64,000 nucleotides of DNA from UBA8752 sp002172485 (GCA_042089915.1 JBELJZ010000005.1:1-64000); one strand, 5' to 3'. Counted from the stretch's first letter, positions 25,336 to 34,596 are shown. Made by a program: numbers and translations. Notes: generated by a model from the sequence alone, not told the origin.

Positions 25336-26769
25336 CTATCGCCAAGCTGACGGAGCCAGCAAGACCCACATCGCCAACACGATGACGAGGGTCAAGACAT
25401 TGAAAACGATGCCCACCCGGGCCATGTCGGCCATCCGGAACCGGCCCGATGAAAACACGATGGCATTGGGCGGCGTGGCCATCGGCAGCATGAATGCCCC
25501 ACTCGAGGCGAGGGCCACTGGCGCAGCGAAGAACAATGGATGAAGCCCCATGCCCGCCGCGAGCGCGCCGGCAACCGGGGTCAAAAGCAGGGTCAAAGCC
25601 AGGTTGCTCATGAGTTCCGTGGCAAACAGACCGAGGGCCGTGACCGCCGCAAGCATGGCCCATTGCGACCAATCCAACCCCGCGGCTCCATCGGCCAGGA
25701 CAGCGGCCCAACCCGCGGTCTCGAACCCTTTGGCCAAGGCCAATCCGCCCCCAAACAGTAGCAAGATGTCCCACGGCAACCGCTTCAAGTCTTGCGCCTC
25801 CAGCAAGGGTGAACCCGGACCTTGGTGGCCCCGCGATGCAGGGACCGCGAAACAGGTCACGGCCGCCACGACTGCAACGGAAGTGTCATTGAGGGCCATC
25901 CCCAGCGGATCGAGCAGCAGATTCAAGGGCCTTCGGAACATCCACAAGCCAGCCGTCCCCAGGAAGAGCAGGAGCACGCGTTTCTCGGCCACTCCCATGG
26001 CCCCGAGCTTCGTCAATTCATCGCGCACCACATCCGCGATGGCCGCGCGGTCGGACGCCCGGGGCAAGCGGTGCATGCGAACGAGGCCGAAGTAGACTGC
26101 GGTCAACACGATGGCAGAGATCGGCAGCCCCACCGCCATCCACTCTGCAAATCCGATGTCCACACCGAAACGCTCTGAAGCGACCCCAGCCAGGGCCGCA
26201 TTGGGAGGGGTGCCCACGAGGGTCGCCATGCCGCCCGTGTTGGCTGCGTACGCCACACCCAGCACCAGCGCACTGCCCCACGGCACAGGCTCCCTGCCCT
26301 CTTCCAACAAAGCGAGCACCGCCATCACCATGGGCAGCATCATCAACGTGGTCGCCGTATTGGAAATCCACATGCTCAAGAGCGCAGTGGCCAGCATGAA
26401 CCCCAGCAACGTCCGACGGGGACCGCCTCCGATGCGCCGCAGCAGGTGCAAGGCAAAGCGGCGGTGCAAACCATGCCGCTCCAAGGCCAGTGCCAAGACG
26501 AATCCGCCGAGAAAGAGCCAAATGAACTTGGACCCGAATGGCGCCGCCACCTCACTCACTCCCATCACACCGCACAAGGGAAACAAGGCAATCGGCAACA
26601 GGCTCGTCGGGCCAATGGGAACGGCACCGCCAATCCACCACCACAACATCCACCAACCCGTTCCCGCCAAAGCGGCTTGGTTCACATCGCCCCCAGATGG
26701 CAAGAGACCCAAACAGGCCACAAACCCCACGGGCCCGCCCCACAGGGCCACTGCGCGCCGGGCCGTCAT
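25336..26769 (-). CDS. DASS/SLC13-family sodium:anion symporter
   Basis: The 477-residue protein has about twelve hydrophobic segments and the two SNT-type loops of this family: SNTATTLMMLP near residue 135 and a second ATPPNAIVFSSG near 430. An additional GTPPNAALAG is near 185. Such carriers take up dicarboxylates, citrate or sulfate with sodium across the inner membrane; the substrate cannot be told. The ATG at 26769 overlaps the stop of the EEP gene as ATGA, so the longer upstream frame is not used. Confidence 0.88.
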   Translation of the reverse strand: MTARRAVALWGGPVGFVACLGLLPSGGDVNQAALAGTGWWMLWWWIGGAVPIGPTSLLPIALFPLCGVMGVSEVAAPFGSKFIWLFLGGFVLALALERHGLHRRFALHLLRRIGGGPRRTLLGFMLATALLSMWISNTATTLMMLPMVMAVLALLEEGREPVPWGSALVLGVAYAANTGGMATLVGTPPNAALAGVASERFGVDIGFAEWMAVGLPISAIVLTAVYFGLVRMHRLPRASDRAAIADVVRDELTKLGAMGVAEKRVLLLFLGTAGLWMFRRPLNLLLDPLGMALNDTSVAVVAAVTCFAVPASRGHQGPGSPLLEAQDLKRLPWDILLLFGGGLALAKGFETAGWAAVLADGAAGLDWSQWAMLAAVTALGLFATELMSNLALTLLLTPVAGALAAGMGLHPLFFAAPVALASSGAFMLPMATPPNAIVFSSGRFRMADMARVGIVFNVLTLVIVLAMWVLLAPSAWR

Positions 26770-27611
26770 GGCTTCAACGCGATGTAGACCGGCAAATGGT
26801 CGCTCATGTAGTATCCCTCGAGAATGCGCTCCTCCAAGCAATACCAGAGCACATCCCCCCCGTCGACGAAAATGTGGTCGATTCGCGGTGCTCCCCGCAA
26901 GCCCGAGGTGGGAAATCCGGTGTAGGTTCCTTGACCCGACCTGCACCGCTTGTCTGCAGCGGTGTAGGCATCCTCCATGCGACCGGAGGTCAAAACGCCA
27001 AACGGGACGGACTGGGGCGCGACATTGAAATCTCCGAGCAACAGGTTGACTTCCGCCTGACTCTCACTGAATCTGGCCGACAGCATTTGTGCCGCAGTTT
27101 GTTGCGCCTCTTTGCCGATGTGGCTGAAATGGGTGTTGATCACACGGAAGACTTGCTCGGTCTGACGGTCATGAAGCAAAACGACTGTGGCAATGCGCGG
27201 CAACTCCGCGTCCCATCCGATGGAACCGGGCACCTGCGGGGTCTCGCTGAGCCACAGGGTTTCGGCGTGAAGCAGGTCAAAGCGGTCCCGCCGCCAGAAC
27301 AGCGGACAATGTTCGCCTCTGCGCGCGCCGTCGTCCCTTCCCACCCCATAGTGGTCGTGTTCGGGCAAGGAGGCCACCAGGAAGTCCTGTTGGTGGGCCA
27401 AGGCTTCTTGGAACCCGAGGATGTCGAAATACGATACGGACCCGACGACTGTCTCCTTGCGCACATCCCAGACCACCGGGTCATCGGGGTTGTCGTAGCG
27501 GATATTGAATGTCACCACCGCCACTTCATCTGGGTGCTGGGCGCACATGTCAAGCGGCCGGGCAGCCACCCAGACAAACAACAGACACAGCGCGGAAAAA
27601 CGACACGACAT
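26766..27611 (-). CDS. secreted endonuclease/exonuclease/phosphatase family protein
   Basis: The 281-residue protein has a signal peptide to about residue 25 and the EEP catalytic set in order: NIRYD near 36, FQEAL near 65, NTHFSHIG near 160, LLGDFN near 190, IDHIFV near 240 and SDHLPV near 268. These bind the metal and hydrolyse phosphodiesters or phosphomonoesters. The export signal suggests it acts outside the cytoplasm on nucleic acid, phospholipid headgroups or sugar phosphates. A TAAATTGG element lies five bases before the ATG. It is coupled to the DASS transporter gene by an ATGA overlap. Confidence 0.9.
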   Translation of the reverse strand: MSCRFSALCLLFVWVAARPLDMCAQHPDEVAVVTFNIRYDNPDDPVVWDVRKETVVGSVSYFDILGFQEALAHQQDFLVASLPEHDHYGVGRDDGARRGEHCPLFWRRDRFDLLHAETLWLSETPQVPGSIGWDAELPRIATVVLLHDRQTEQVFRVINTHFSHIGKEAQQTAAQMLSARFSESQAEVNLLLGDFNVAPQSVPFGVLTSGRMEDAYTAADKRCRSGQGTYTGFPTSGLRGAPRIDHIFVDGGDVLWYCLEERILEGYYMSDHLPVYIALKP

Positions 27612-27616
27612 GGCAG

Positions 27617-27624
27617 CCAATTTA
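27617..27624 (-). promoter_or_regulatory. candidate -7 element of the EEP gene
   Basis: TAAATTGG on the minus strand lies five bases before the start codon at 27611 and forms a divergent pair with 27641-27648. Confidence 0.5.
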
Positions 27625-27640
27625 GCATGCGCCACCACCG

Positions 27641-27648
27641 TATTTTCG
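27641..27648 (+). promoter_or_regulatory. candidate -7 element of the RlmD gene
   Basis: TATTTTCG fits TAnnTTyG and lies 37 bases upstream of the TTG start at 27686. Confidence 0.45.
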
Positions 27649-27685
27649 CGCCATTCACCGGCGTTTCGCCACAGAGTTCCCCACG

Positions 27686-29203
27686 TTGCCACGCAAACCC
27701 AGACTCTTTCACAAAGGCCAGATGCTCGAGCTCGACATCCTCGACGTCGCCTTTGGCGGAAAAGGCATCGCCAAGGTCCCGACCGAGGACGGCGACTTCA
27801 CCGTCTTTGTGCCCAATGCCATTGCCGGTCAGCGCGTTCGCGCAAGGGTGTCGCAGTGCAAGCGCCGGCACGCCGAAGCCCGGATCACCGCCGTGCTGAA
27901 ACGCGCGCCGGAAGAGGTGACGGTGCCCCACCAGGCCATCCCCGGTGCACCGTACATCACGCTGCCGCTCGCGGCGCAACGGGCGCACAAGGAACGCACC
28001 ACCCTCGACGTGTATCGCCGGATCGGTGAAGTGCCTGACCTCGAGGCCCGCTATGAAGGCTGGGTGGATTCCCCGGAGGGATTCCACTACCGCAACAAGA
28101 TGGAATACAGCTTCTCGGCCATCGGCCGGGAGCCGGGAGACGACCCGGATGCGGAGTTTGCAGACGGCTTCTTTTTGGGCTTCAAGGCCCGTGGCACTTG
28201 GTGGGCGGTCGAAAACCTCGAGCGGGACAGTGGCTTGTTCGATCCCGTTTTGGAGGATCTCTTGCCCACCATCCGCCAAGCCTGCTCGGACTCGGGACTC
28301 CCGCCTTGGCACGCCCCGAAGCGAGAAGGCTTTTTCCGCTTCCTCGCGGTGCGCCGCAGCCTGTCGCAGGACCAGCTCCTCGTCAACTTGGTGACCACGT
28401 CCGATGGACTGGACCAATTCGATGCTGCCGCCTTCCACGGCATGCTCGAGCAGCACCTCGGGGACCGTCTGGCCGGATTCGTCCACACGCTCAATGACGA
28501 CAAAGGCGAACGGGTCGAAGCCCGAGACGGCAGAACCCACTTCGTGTCGGGGCAGGACCACGTGGTCGAACACCTGCACGGGCTCGCCTTCGAGATTCGG
28601 ATGCGAAGCTTCTTCCAAACCAACCCGCGCTGCGCAGAGCGGTTGTATGCCCAAGTCATGGCCTACGCCTATGCGGACCCCCTGCCTGAAGTCGAGGCGC
28701 CGGACCCCGTCACCATGGACCTTTTTTGCGGCACTGGCACCATCGCCCAATTGCTCGCCCGGCACGGCGGGACCGGCACGCGGGTCGTGGGGGTCGACAT
28801 CATCGAGGAGGCCATTGACGATGCGCGCCGGAGTGCCGAGCGCAACGGCGTCTCCGGGCTTCAATTCCGCGCGGCCGATGTGGGGCGGTTCCTGTTGGAC
28901 CACCCGGAATACGGTGGGCGAATCGGCACCATTGTTTTGGATCCCCCGCGCAGCGGAATCAGTCCCAAGTCGCTGCGCAAGGTGATTCGACTCCGCGCCA
29001 AGCGCCTCGTCTACGTCAGCTGCAACCCGGCCACACAGGCCCGCGACCTGGTCACGCTTCGCGAAGCCGGATACGCCCTCCAAGCTTTCAAACTGGTGGA
29101 CCAATTCCCCCACACTGCTCACGTCGAGGCAGTATCCCTGTTGGAATTCGATGCCAACCTGCTCTCTTCTCCGGACGGAATGGGCGACATTGCAACCTCA
29201 TGA
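27686..29203 (+). CDS. rlmD: 23S rRNA (uracil-5-)-methyltransferase RlmD-like, without FeS cysteines
   Basis: The 505-residue protein has an N-terminal TRAM domain (about 13-70), a central region (about 90-330) and a C-terminal Rossmann methyltransferase domain with DLFCGTGTIAQL, LDPPRSGI and the catalytic Cys in YVSCNPATQARD. It would make m5U in 23S rRNA. In RlmD a CxxxxxCxxC cluster near residue 80-95 holds a 4Fe-4S cluster; here that stretch (PGAPYITLPLAAQRAHKE) has no Cys. The TTG start at 27686 gives the usual N-terminus; ATG at 27722 is an alternative. The next gene overlaps its stop as ATGA. Confidence 0.88.
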   Translation: MPRKPRLFHKGQMLELDILDVAFGGKGIAKVPTEDGDFTVFVPNAIAGQRVRARVSQCKRRHAEARITAVLKRAPEEVTVPHQAIPGAPYITLPLAAQRAHKERTTLDVYRRIGEVPDLEARYEGWVDSPEGFHYRNKMEYSFSAIGREPGDDPDAEFADGFFLGFKARGTWWAVENLERDSGLFDPVLEDLLPTIRQACSDSGLPPWHAPKREGFFRFLAVRRSLSQDQLLVNLVTTSDGLDQFDAAAFHGMLEQHLGDRLAGFVHTLNDDKGERVEARDGRTHFVSGQDHVVEHLHGLAFEIRMRSFFQTNPRCAERLYAQVMAYAYADPLPEVEAPDPVTMDLFCGTGTIAQLLARHGGTGTRVVGVDIIEEAIDDARRSAERNGVSGLQFRAADVGRFLLDHPEYGGRIGTIVLDPPRSGISPKSLRKVIRLRAKRLVYVSCNPATQARDLVTLREAGYALQAFKLVDQFPHTAHVEAVSLLEFDANLLSSPDGMGDIATS

Positions 29204-29745
29204 ACGCGCAGTCTACCCCATCCGGAGAAGCCGTCATCCTCGATGCCCAGCGCATCGAACGCTGCATCCAACGCATCGCCCGGCAAATCCTTGAAGACCA
29301 CCACGCCGCACCGCGGATCGCCATCACAGCCATCGACGGTCAGGGCACGGTCATGGCACGCCGATTGGTGGATGCCCTCGAGGGCATCAGCGAAGTGCCT
29401 GTGCTCGGTTTTACCGTCACCATGGACAAGGATGCGCCCTTGGACCACCCCATCACGTTGACAGACCGCCACGGCAACGATTTTGACCGCGCCATCCTTC
29501 AAGGCGCCACCATCATCGTCGTGGACGACGTGCTCAACAGTGGGCGGACGCTGCTCCATGCAGTAGACACCCTTTTGCAAACCCGCCCGCGCGGCATCGC
29601 AGCTTGTGTCCTCGTCGACCGAATCCACCGCCGATTCCCGGTTCGGGCGGATTACGTGGGGATGAGCCTGTCCACCAACCTCAAGGCGCACATCGATGTC
29701 CGCCTCAGCGGTCCTGGTCCGGACGAGGCGGTCTTGATGGACTGA
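29200..29745 (+). CDS. phosphoribosyltransferase (PyrR-like)
   Basis: The 181-residue protein is a type I phosphoribosyltransferase. The PRPP-binding motif reads TIIVVDDVLNSGRTL near residues 107-121, with the flexible-loop region before it. Its order and length resemble PyrR, the uracil phosphoribosyltransferase that can also regulate pyr genes by attenuation in Firmicutes. No pyr operon is seen here, so a regulatory role is not supported. It starts inside the rlmD stop (ATGA). Its last 41 bases overlap the convergent aroK gene. Confidence 0.85.
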   Translation: MNAQSTPSGEAVILDAQRIERCIQRIARQILEDHHAAPRIAITAIDGQGTVMARRLVDALEGISEVPVLGFTVTMDKDAPLDHPITLTDRHGNDFDRAILQGATIIVVDDVLNSGRTLLHAVDTLLQTRPRGIAACVLVDRIHRRFPVRADYVGMSLSTNLKAHIDVRLSGPGPDEAVLMD

Positions 29746-30274
29746 ACCAGGCGCGCCGCTCTACCAAATTCCGGACGGACTTCATGCGGTCCCGGTCGAA
29801 GTGCCGGGCATCCACCGTGATGTGGGATTGACTGTAGAAGGGCTCCCGCTCGGCCAGATGCTGGGCCACAAAGGCCGGCAACGCCTCTGCAGACACGCCG
29901 GCGATCAAGGGGCGTTGGTCCGCCTTGCCCTCCAAGCGCATGACCAGCGCATCCGCGGGCATCTGGAGGTACACCACCGTTCCTTGAGACCGCATGAACT
30001 CCATGTTGTCTGCATGGCACGGTGTCCCGCCACCGGTGGAGATCAACACCTGCTGGTGGTCCTGAACCAAGTCGTGGAGCACATCGCGTTCCATGGTCCG
30101 GAAGGCGGGCTCTCCTTGCTCCTCAAACAGGTGGGTGATGCTGCACCCATGCCGTTGGCTCAGGACAGCATCGGTGTCGAAGAAAGGCAGCCCCATGAGT
30201 TTGGCCAGACGAGCGCCACTGGTGCTCTTGCCCACCCCCATGTACCCGACCATGAAGACCCGTTTCTCCTCCAT
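29705..30274 (-). CDS. aroK: shikimate kinase
   Basis: The 189-residue protein has the P-loop GYMGVGKST near residue 12, the FFDTDAVL motif binding shikimate, and STGGGTPC near residue 80, which also contacts shikimate, then RPLIAG near residue 120. It phosphorylates shikimate with ATP in the chorismate pathway, so it supplies the aromatic operon at 4.8-7.8 kb. The start at 30274 is preferred because a TACTTTTG element lies four bases upstream and the P-loop then sits at its usual place. The 3' end overlaps the phosphoribosyltransferase gene on the other strand. Confidence 0.93.
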   Translation of the reverse strand: MEEKRVFMVGYMGVGKSTSGARLAKLMGLPFFDTDAVLSQRHGCSITHLFEEQGEPAFRTMERDVLHDLVQDHQQVLISTGGGTPCHADNMEFMRSQGTVVYLQMPADALVMRLEGKADQRPLIAGVSAEALPAFVAQHLAEREPFYSQSHITVDARHFDRDRMKSVRNLVERRAWFSPSRPPRPDQDR

Positions 30275-30278
30275 GCGA

Positions 30279-30286
30279 CAAAAGTA
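30279..30286 (-). promoter_or_regulatory. -7 element of aroK
   Basis: TACTTTTG on the minus strand matches TAnnTTTG exactly and lies four bases before the start codon. Confidence 0.6.
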
Positions 30287-30379
30287 AGCGCACCTCAACC
30301 GACAGAACGTCAACCCATTCCCGGCCTGCGCGCCCAAAACGTGGCCCTCGTGCCATTGAGCGGATGGTCAACAAGGATG

Positions 30380-30997
30380 TCAAAGGACCTCGACCTCAAA
30401 CATGGAACGCCCTTCGAGGCGGCCTTCGAGGCGGTCACCCGACTGCGCGGGGCCGACCCCGGCGGGCGTTCCGGTGAAGAGCAAGTCGCCCGTCTTCCAG
30501 GTGCTGTAGCGGGAGACGTGGGCGATCAACGCATCCACGGGAAAGAGCATGTCGGCCGTGTGGCCGGACTGCACCTCCTCTCCGTTCCGCAACAAGGAAA
30601 ATCGAAGGTCTTGGATGTTCCCCCCGAGGTCGTCCAAGGGCACGAATTCTCGGGACACCACCGCGGAGCCATCAAACGCCTTGGCCTTCTCCCAAGGCTT
30701 TCCGGCAGCCTTGAGCATCGACTGGACATCCCGTGCCGTGAAATCGATGCCCAGCCCGACTGTGGTGTAGCAGCGGCCCGCATGGTCTGCAGAAATCCAC
30801 TTGGCCGCCCGGTCCATTCGCACGACCAGCTCGACCTCGAAATGGCAATCCTCGGTCCATTCGGGAATGGCGAAGGGATGGTCCTTGTGCAGGATGGCAC
30901 TTTCCGGCTTGAAGAAGAACAGCGGTTCGGTCGGGACGGCATTGCCCAGCTCCGTGGCGTGGTCGGCATAGTTGCGGCCGATGCAGGCGATTTTCAT
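30380..30997 (-). CDS. fumarylacetoacetate hydrolase (FAH) family protein
   Basis: The 205-residue protein starts MKIACIGRNYADH and has the FAH fold with the metal-binding Glu residues in ECHFEVELVVRMD-like order (EDCHFEVELVV near 58-68), GLGIDFTARDVQ near 90 and LLFTGTPAGVGP near 178. Members hydrolyse or decarboxylate beta-diketo acids, or act as oxaloacetate decarboxylase or acylpyruvase (like FAHD1 or YcgM). The substrate here is unknown. Its ATG at 30997 is preferred to the longer frame, as the family begins at this point. Confidence 0.88.
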   Translation of the reverse strand: MKIACIGRNYADHATELGNAVPTEPLFFFKPESAILHKDHPFAIPEWTEDCHFEVELVVRMDRAAKWISADHAGRCYTTVGLGIDFTARDVQSMLKAAGKPWEKAKAFDGSAVVSREFVPLDDLGGNIQDLRFSLLRNGEEVQSGHTADMLFPVDALIAHVSRYSTWKTGDLLFTGTPAGVGPAQSGDRLEGRLEGRSMFEVEVL

Positions 30998-31019
30998 GGG
31001 GACGAAGGTCGGGTTCGAA

Positions 31020-32153
31020 TCAATCGAACAACAGCCGGACTTCCACACGCCGGTCGAAGGCCCCACCCCACTCCGGGCGCTGCTCCCCAAAATGGGCTGC
31101 TGTGACCCGATCGGGAGAGACGCCGTGTTCGAGCAGATACCAGCGCACCACCTGCGCCCTGCGCCGACTCAACGCCATGTTGGCCCGGTCTCCCCCAGTC
31201 GCATCGCTGTGGCCCGTCACCAACACACGCAACCCGGGGTAGGCCGCCATCCACTCGATGAGCGTATTCAACCCGTACTCCGCACTCAGGCTGAGTCCCG
31301 CGCCCCCTGTGGGAAAGGCCAAGGTGAAGGTCTCCGGCAACCCCTCAGGCAACGAAGCGCTCCCCCCGGGCATTCGAGACGGAACCCAACCACCATCCAC
31401 ACCGCGTGAAGGGAACGACCCGCCATCCGGCACCCCGCCGGACGCCACGCTCGGCCGACCGCGCTCGAGGGCATCCACCCGATCAATCAAGGAGCGAATG
31501 GCCTCGGTCAACTCGGCCAAGGCCGGGTCTCCGGTGGGGTTGGTGCCCCCTGCAGGTCCACCCAGCCCATCCAGTGTACTGCCATCGACCGCTCCTGCGC
31601 CAAGCTCCGGCAAGGGGTCGGTCTGTAAAGGATCTCTGCCGCCGCGAAGGTCCTCCCAATCGGAAGAGAGTCCGGATCGCGCCCGCACGCCCTGGGCCAA
31701 GTTTCGATCTGCGAAAACCCCCACATCCATCGCCACCAACAGCAGCACATCCTGAATTCGGGATTCGACCTGGTAATAGGCCCAGTCCGCCGTTTCCCAC
31801 CCCCTCGGAGCGGGCGGCACTTCCCACCCATTCAAATCCGCCAATGCGTCCGCCACGCGGGGCCGAAACTTTCGGAATTGGGCCATGGCCCCCTCGAAAT
31901 AATACGGCACCGAGGCGCGCACAACATTCCGCATGGCCTTCAACAGCCTGGATGGTGACGTGGTCAATCGAACGGCGGTACCGTCTATTTGAACGTCTTG
32001 CTGAAGGCGAACCTCGAGCACCTCCATCACGATGTCCTCGTATTGCCTGGTGCTTTCGGGAAGCTCCGATTGGGACACAACCTCCCCACCAGCGCCCAAA
32101 AGGAGCACAGCCAAAAAGCCAACCCTCAGACGGTCAGACAAATAGCGCGGCAT
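31020..32153 (-). CDS. OmpA-family peptidoglycan-associated protein
   Basis: The 377-residue protein has a signal peptide to about residue 28 and a helical region (about 30-160). A Gly/Pro/Ser-rich linker with a short coiled segment (ELTEAIRSLIDRVDALERG) follows, and a C-terminal OmpA domain (about 265-377) carries TGHSDATGG with the peptidoglycan-binding Asp and SRRRAQVVRWYL with the Arg. It links the outer membrane or periplasm to peptidoglycan. The start is ATG at 32153, or GTG at 32159. A TAAATTCG element lies just upstream at 32162-32169. Confidence 0.88.
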   Translation of the reverse strand: MPRYLSDRLRVGFLAVLLLGAGGEVVSQSELPESTRQYEDIVMEVLEVRLQQDVQIDGTAVRLTTSPSRLLKAMRNVVRASVPYYFEGAMAQFRKFRPRVADALADLNGWEVPPAPRGWETADWAYYQVESRIQDVLLLVAMDVGVFADRNLAQGVRARSGLSSDWEDLRGGRDPLQTDPLPELGAGAVDGSTLDGLGGPAGGTNPTGDPALAELTEAIRSLIDRVDALERGRPSVASGGVPDGGSFPSRGVDGGWVPSRMPGGSASLPEGLPETFTLAFPTGGAGLSLSAEYGLNTLIEWMAAYPGLRVLVTGHSDATGGDRANMALSRRRAQVVRWYLLEHGVSPDRVTAAHFGEQRPEWGGAFDRRVEVRLLFD

Positions 32154-32161
32154 GGTCACCG

Positions 32162-32169
32162 CGAATTTA
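32162..32169 (-). promoter_or_regulatory. candidate -7 element of the OmpA-family gene
   Basis: TAAATTCG on the minus strand lies eight bases before the ATG at 32153 and two bases before the GTG at 32159. Confidence 0.45.
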
Positions 32170-32227
32170 ACTCATTATGAGCCAGAAGACCACGCCGTCC
32201 ACGAACCCGAGAGCGGGATTTCCTCCC

Positions 32228-33700
32228 TCATTTTCCGCGACCGCGGAGAACGATCCACAAGGTGTAGGCGAGGATTTTGAAGTCCAAGCCCAGCGACATG
32301 TTCTCGATGTAGATCAAATCGAACCGGAGACGCTGCACCATCTGGTCCACATTCTCGGCGTACCCATACTTGACCTGTCCCCATGAGGTGATGCCGGGCC
32401 GCACCTTCTGAAGGTGATGGTAATGCGGGGCCCGCGCGGAAATCAAGTCGATGTAATGCTGTCGCTCGGGCCGGGGGCCCACCAAGGACATCTCGCCCAA
32501 CAGGACATTGTAGAATTGTGGCAATTCATCCAACCTCGATTTGCGAAGGAAACGGCCAAATGGCGTGATCCGCGGGTCGTGGTCACTGGACAGTTGCGGG
32601 CCATTGCGCTCGGAACCGACGTACATCGAACGGAACTTGTGGATCATGAAGGGCAAACCCCAGCGCCCCACCCGCTCCTGATGGAAAAACACAGGCCCTT
32701 TGGACCCCAGCTTGACCAGGAGGGCGATGAGCAACAACAACGGCGTGAGCATCACGAGCGCCAAGATGCTCACGACCACATCCATGCCCCGTTTGACGGC
32801 CACTTGCCACGCGGGCATGATGTCCCGTCGAATGGCGATCAAAGGCGCCCCGAACAGACTTTGCATCCGGACGGATCCAGACAGGATGTCGTAGATGTCC
32901 GGGACGATTTTGACCCCCACAGGCAGCCCCTCCAGCTGATTCAGAATGGCTTCCAGTTCGTGGTGTTCCGTGCTGTTGACAGCCAGGATGACCTCTTCCA
33001 CACTGTTCGCTTCAATCAACTCGGGGAGTTCGGAAGCCGATCCCAGGTGGGGTATGCCTTCCAGCCTGCCCGACTCGAATCCCACATCCACGAAACCGAC
33101 AAACCTGAAACCGGGATTCCGCCGAAGGGCACGGATCTCCTCCACCATGGCCGCAGCGCGGGCGTTCCCTCCCACAATGAGCGTATTGAACGCCAATTCG
33201 CCCTTGTGCACCCGTTTCACCGTCCGGGTCGTCAAGGGCAACCTCAACGCCAACACGCAAGTCACCTGCGCCCCCAACAAGACGAGCAAGCTTTGGTAAT
33301 ACTGCGTGTAGGTGCTGATCTCGTCATCCAGGATCAGAACAAAAAACAAGGTCAAGGTGCCGAGCAAACTCGTCCAGAGCACCTGTCCAATCTCCTGAGA
33401 GCGGTGGCGGCGGAAGGGCTCGGTATGCATGCCGGCAAGGCCGTACAAACCGATCCAGAACATGGGGACGAACAACAGACCGAAGATGAAGTTGCCGTCC
33501 TGCGTGAGTTGGGCTGGAAGCCACTCCTTCACGAAGGCCGGCGCCCCTTCGACCACGCGCTTGCGGAACAGATACAGGGTGGTCCAAGCGACCCCAGAGG
33601 CCACGATGTCTGCGAACACGTACCGGAATGAGGCCCAACGCCGGTCCAACGCCGTGATCGGCTTGGTCAATGCGGCTTGAACAGTGGCTTCCGGTGTCAT
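32228..33700 (-). CDS. exopolysaccharide-type undecaprenyl-phosphate sugar-phosphate transferase
   Basis: The 490-residue protein has five N-terminal membrane helices, a CoA-binding-like Rossmann domain (about 160-270, with LIVGGNARAAAMVEE), and a C-terminal bacterial sugar transferase domain. That last part shows KRGMDVVVSILALVML, FRSMYVGSE, KSRLDELPQFYNVL and SLVGPRPE. It transfers a sugar phosphate from a nucleotide sugar to undecaprenyl phosphate at the inner membrane, the first step of exopolysaccharide or O-antigen synthesis. No other glycan genes are nearby. ATG at 33700 lies two bases after the stop of the upstream lipoprotein gene; TTG at 33706 would overlap it. Confidence 0.92.
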   Translation of the reverse strand: MTPEATVQAALTKPITALDRRWASFRYVFADIVASGVAWTTLYLFRKRVVEGAPAFVKEWLPAQLTQDGNFIFGLLFVPMFWIGLYGLAGMHTEPFRRHRSQEIGQVLWTSLLGTLTLFFVLILDDEISTYTQYYQSLLVLLGAQVTCVLALRLPLTTRTVKRVHKGELAFNTLIVGGNARAAAMVEEIRALRRNPGFRFVGFVDVGFESGRLEGIPHLGSASELPELIEANSVEEVILAVNSTEHHELEAILNQLEGLPVGVKIVPDIYDILSGSVRMQSLFGAPLIAIRRDIMPAWQVAVKRGMDVVVSILALVMLTPLLLLIALLVKLGSKGPVFFHQERVGRWGLPFMIHKFRSMYVGSERNGPQLSSDHDPRITPFGRFLRKSRLDELPQFYNVLLGEMSLVGPRPERQHYIDLISARAPHYHHLQKVRPGITSWGQVKYGYAENVDQMVQRLRFDLIYIENMSLGLDFKILAYTLWIVLRGRGK

Positions 33701-33702
33701 GC

Positions 33703-34596
33703 TCAATACGTCAGGATGCGCAGGTTGTCCAATCCGACAGAGCCCTGGGCCCGTCCTGCCTCAAGAATGCACTCCACGTAGACCTCGAAATGGTCTGCTG
33801 GCCCCTGCGCTGTGATGAGCGGGGCGAGGTCGATGTAAATCTTGTTCCATTCCGGGGCGCCCCCTTCATCCGTCGCCGTCAACACCATGGCCGGATGCTG
33901 GACTTCCTGGCCATTGATGAACCCGAACAGCCCCACCACAAATGCCTGATCACAGCGGTAGTCCATCTCGAGAAACGCCGGTGCATTCTGTGTCAGATCA
34001 TACTCCTGTTCAACGGTGCGCACACGGACCAATGGTTCGTTCTCATTGACCACCAGCCGCCCACTCTCACTGCCCTCGAAGACCGCGCCCGCCGCATCGG
34101 TGCGCAGCAGGCCCGTGCCTCCGACCAACGACCCGAATACATTCGATGTCTCAAAGTCTTCCACCGGCAAGTAGCGGACGCTCTCCACCAACTCCATGAC
34201 GGGCACCAGGGTATCTCGAAGGCCGGGGCCTGCAGTCGGAAGCCAGTCCACCGTGGTGTAGAATGGGTAAGGGGAACGACGGTCGCTCAAGCCATTTTCC
34301 CGGATCCCAGCCAACAAGGTGACCGCTCCACCTTGAACGTCCTCTTGTAGCAGGGGCACCACGGCAGGCAAGGGAAAGACGCCCACCACATCCGTGGCAC
34401 TGTACACCCACAGGTCGGTGATGTTGGTCGAGGCAGTGCCCTGCAATTCCGTCGGCTCAAATTGGATGTCCGGCACCACGAGGTAAGTCGGAATGTCCTG
34501 GTCGGTGGCGATGAGGGAACAGCCCCACAAGCCAGCAGCCACCATGCCCATGCGGAGCGGGGTCAACAGGCGGGAAACAGCACGATGTCCAAACAT
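33703..34596 (-). CDS. lipoprotein of unknown function
   Basis: The 297-residue product has a lipoprotein signal (AAGLWGC, Cys26) and a beta-rich mature part. No enzymatic motif was recognised. The C-terminal half resembles a galactose-binding jelly-roll (NGQEVQHPAMVLTAT, WNKIYIDLAPLI, VGLDNLRIL at the end). It may bind a surface glycan, which would fit its place two bases before the sugar transferase gene. The ATG at 34596 is chosen because it gives the signal; the longer frame begins with a charged stretch. Confidence 0.72.
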   Translation of the reverse strand: MFGHRAVSRLLTPLRMGMVAAGLWGCSLIATDQDIPTYLVVPDIQFEPTELQGTASTNITDLWVYSATDVVGVFPLPAVVPLLQEDVQGGAVTLLAGIRENGLSDRRSPYPFYTTVDWLPTAGPGLRDTLVPVMELVESVRYLPVEDFETSNVFGSLVGGTGLLRTDAAGAVFEGSESGRLVVNENEPLVRVRTVEQEYDLTQNAPAFLEMDYRCDQAFVVGLFGFINGQEVQHPAMVLTATDEGGAPEWNKIYIDLAPLITAQGPADHFEVYVECILEAGRAQGSVGLDNLRILTY

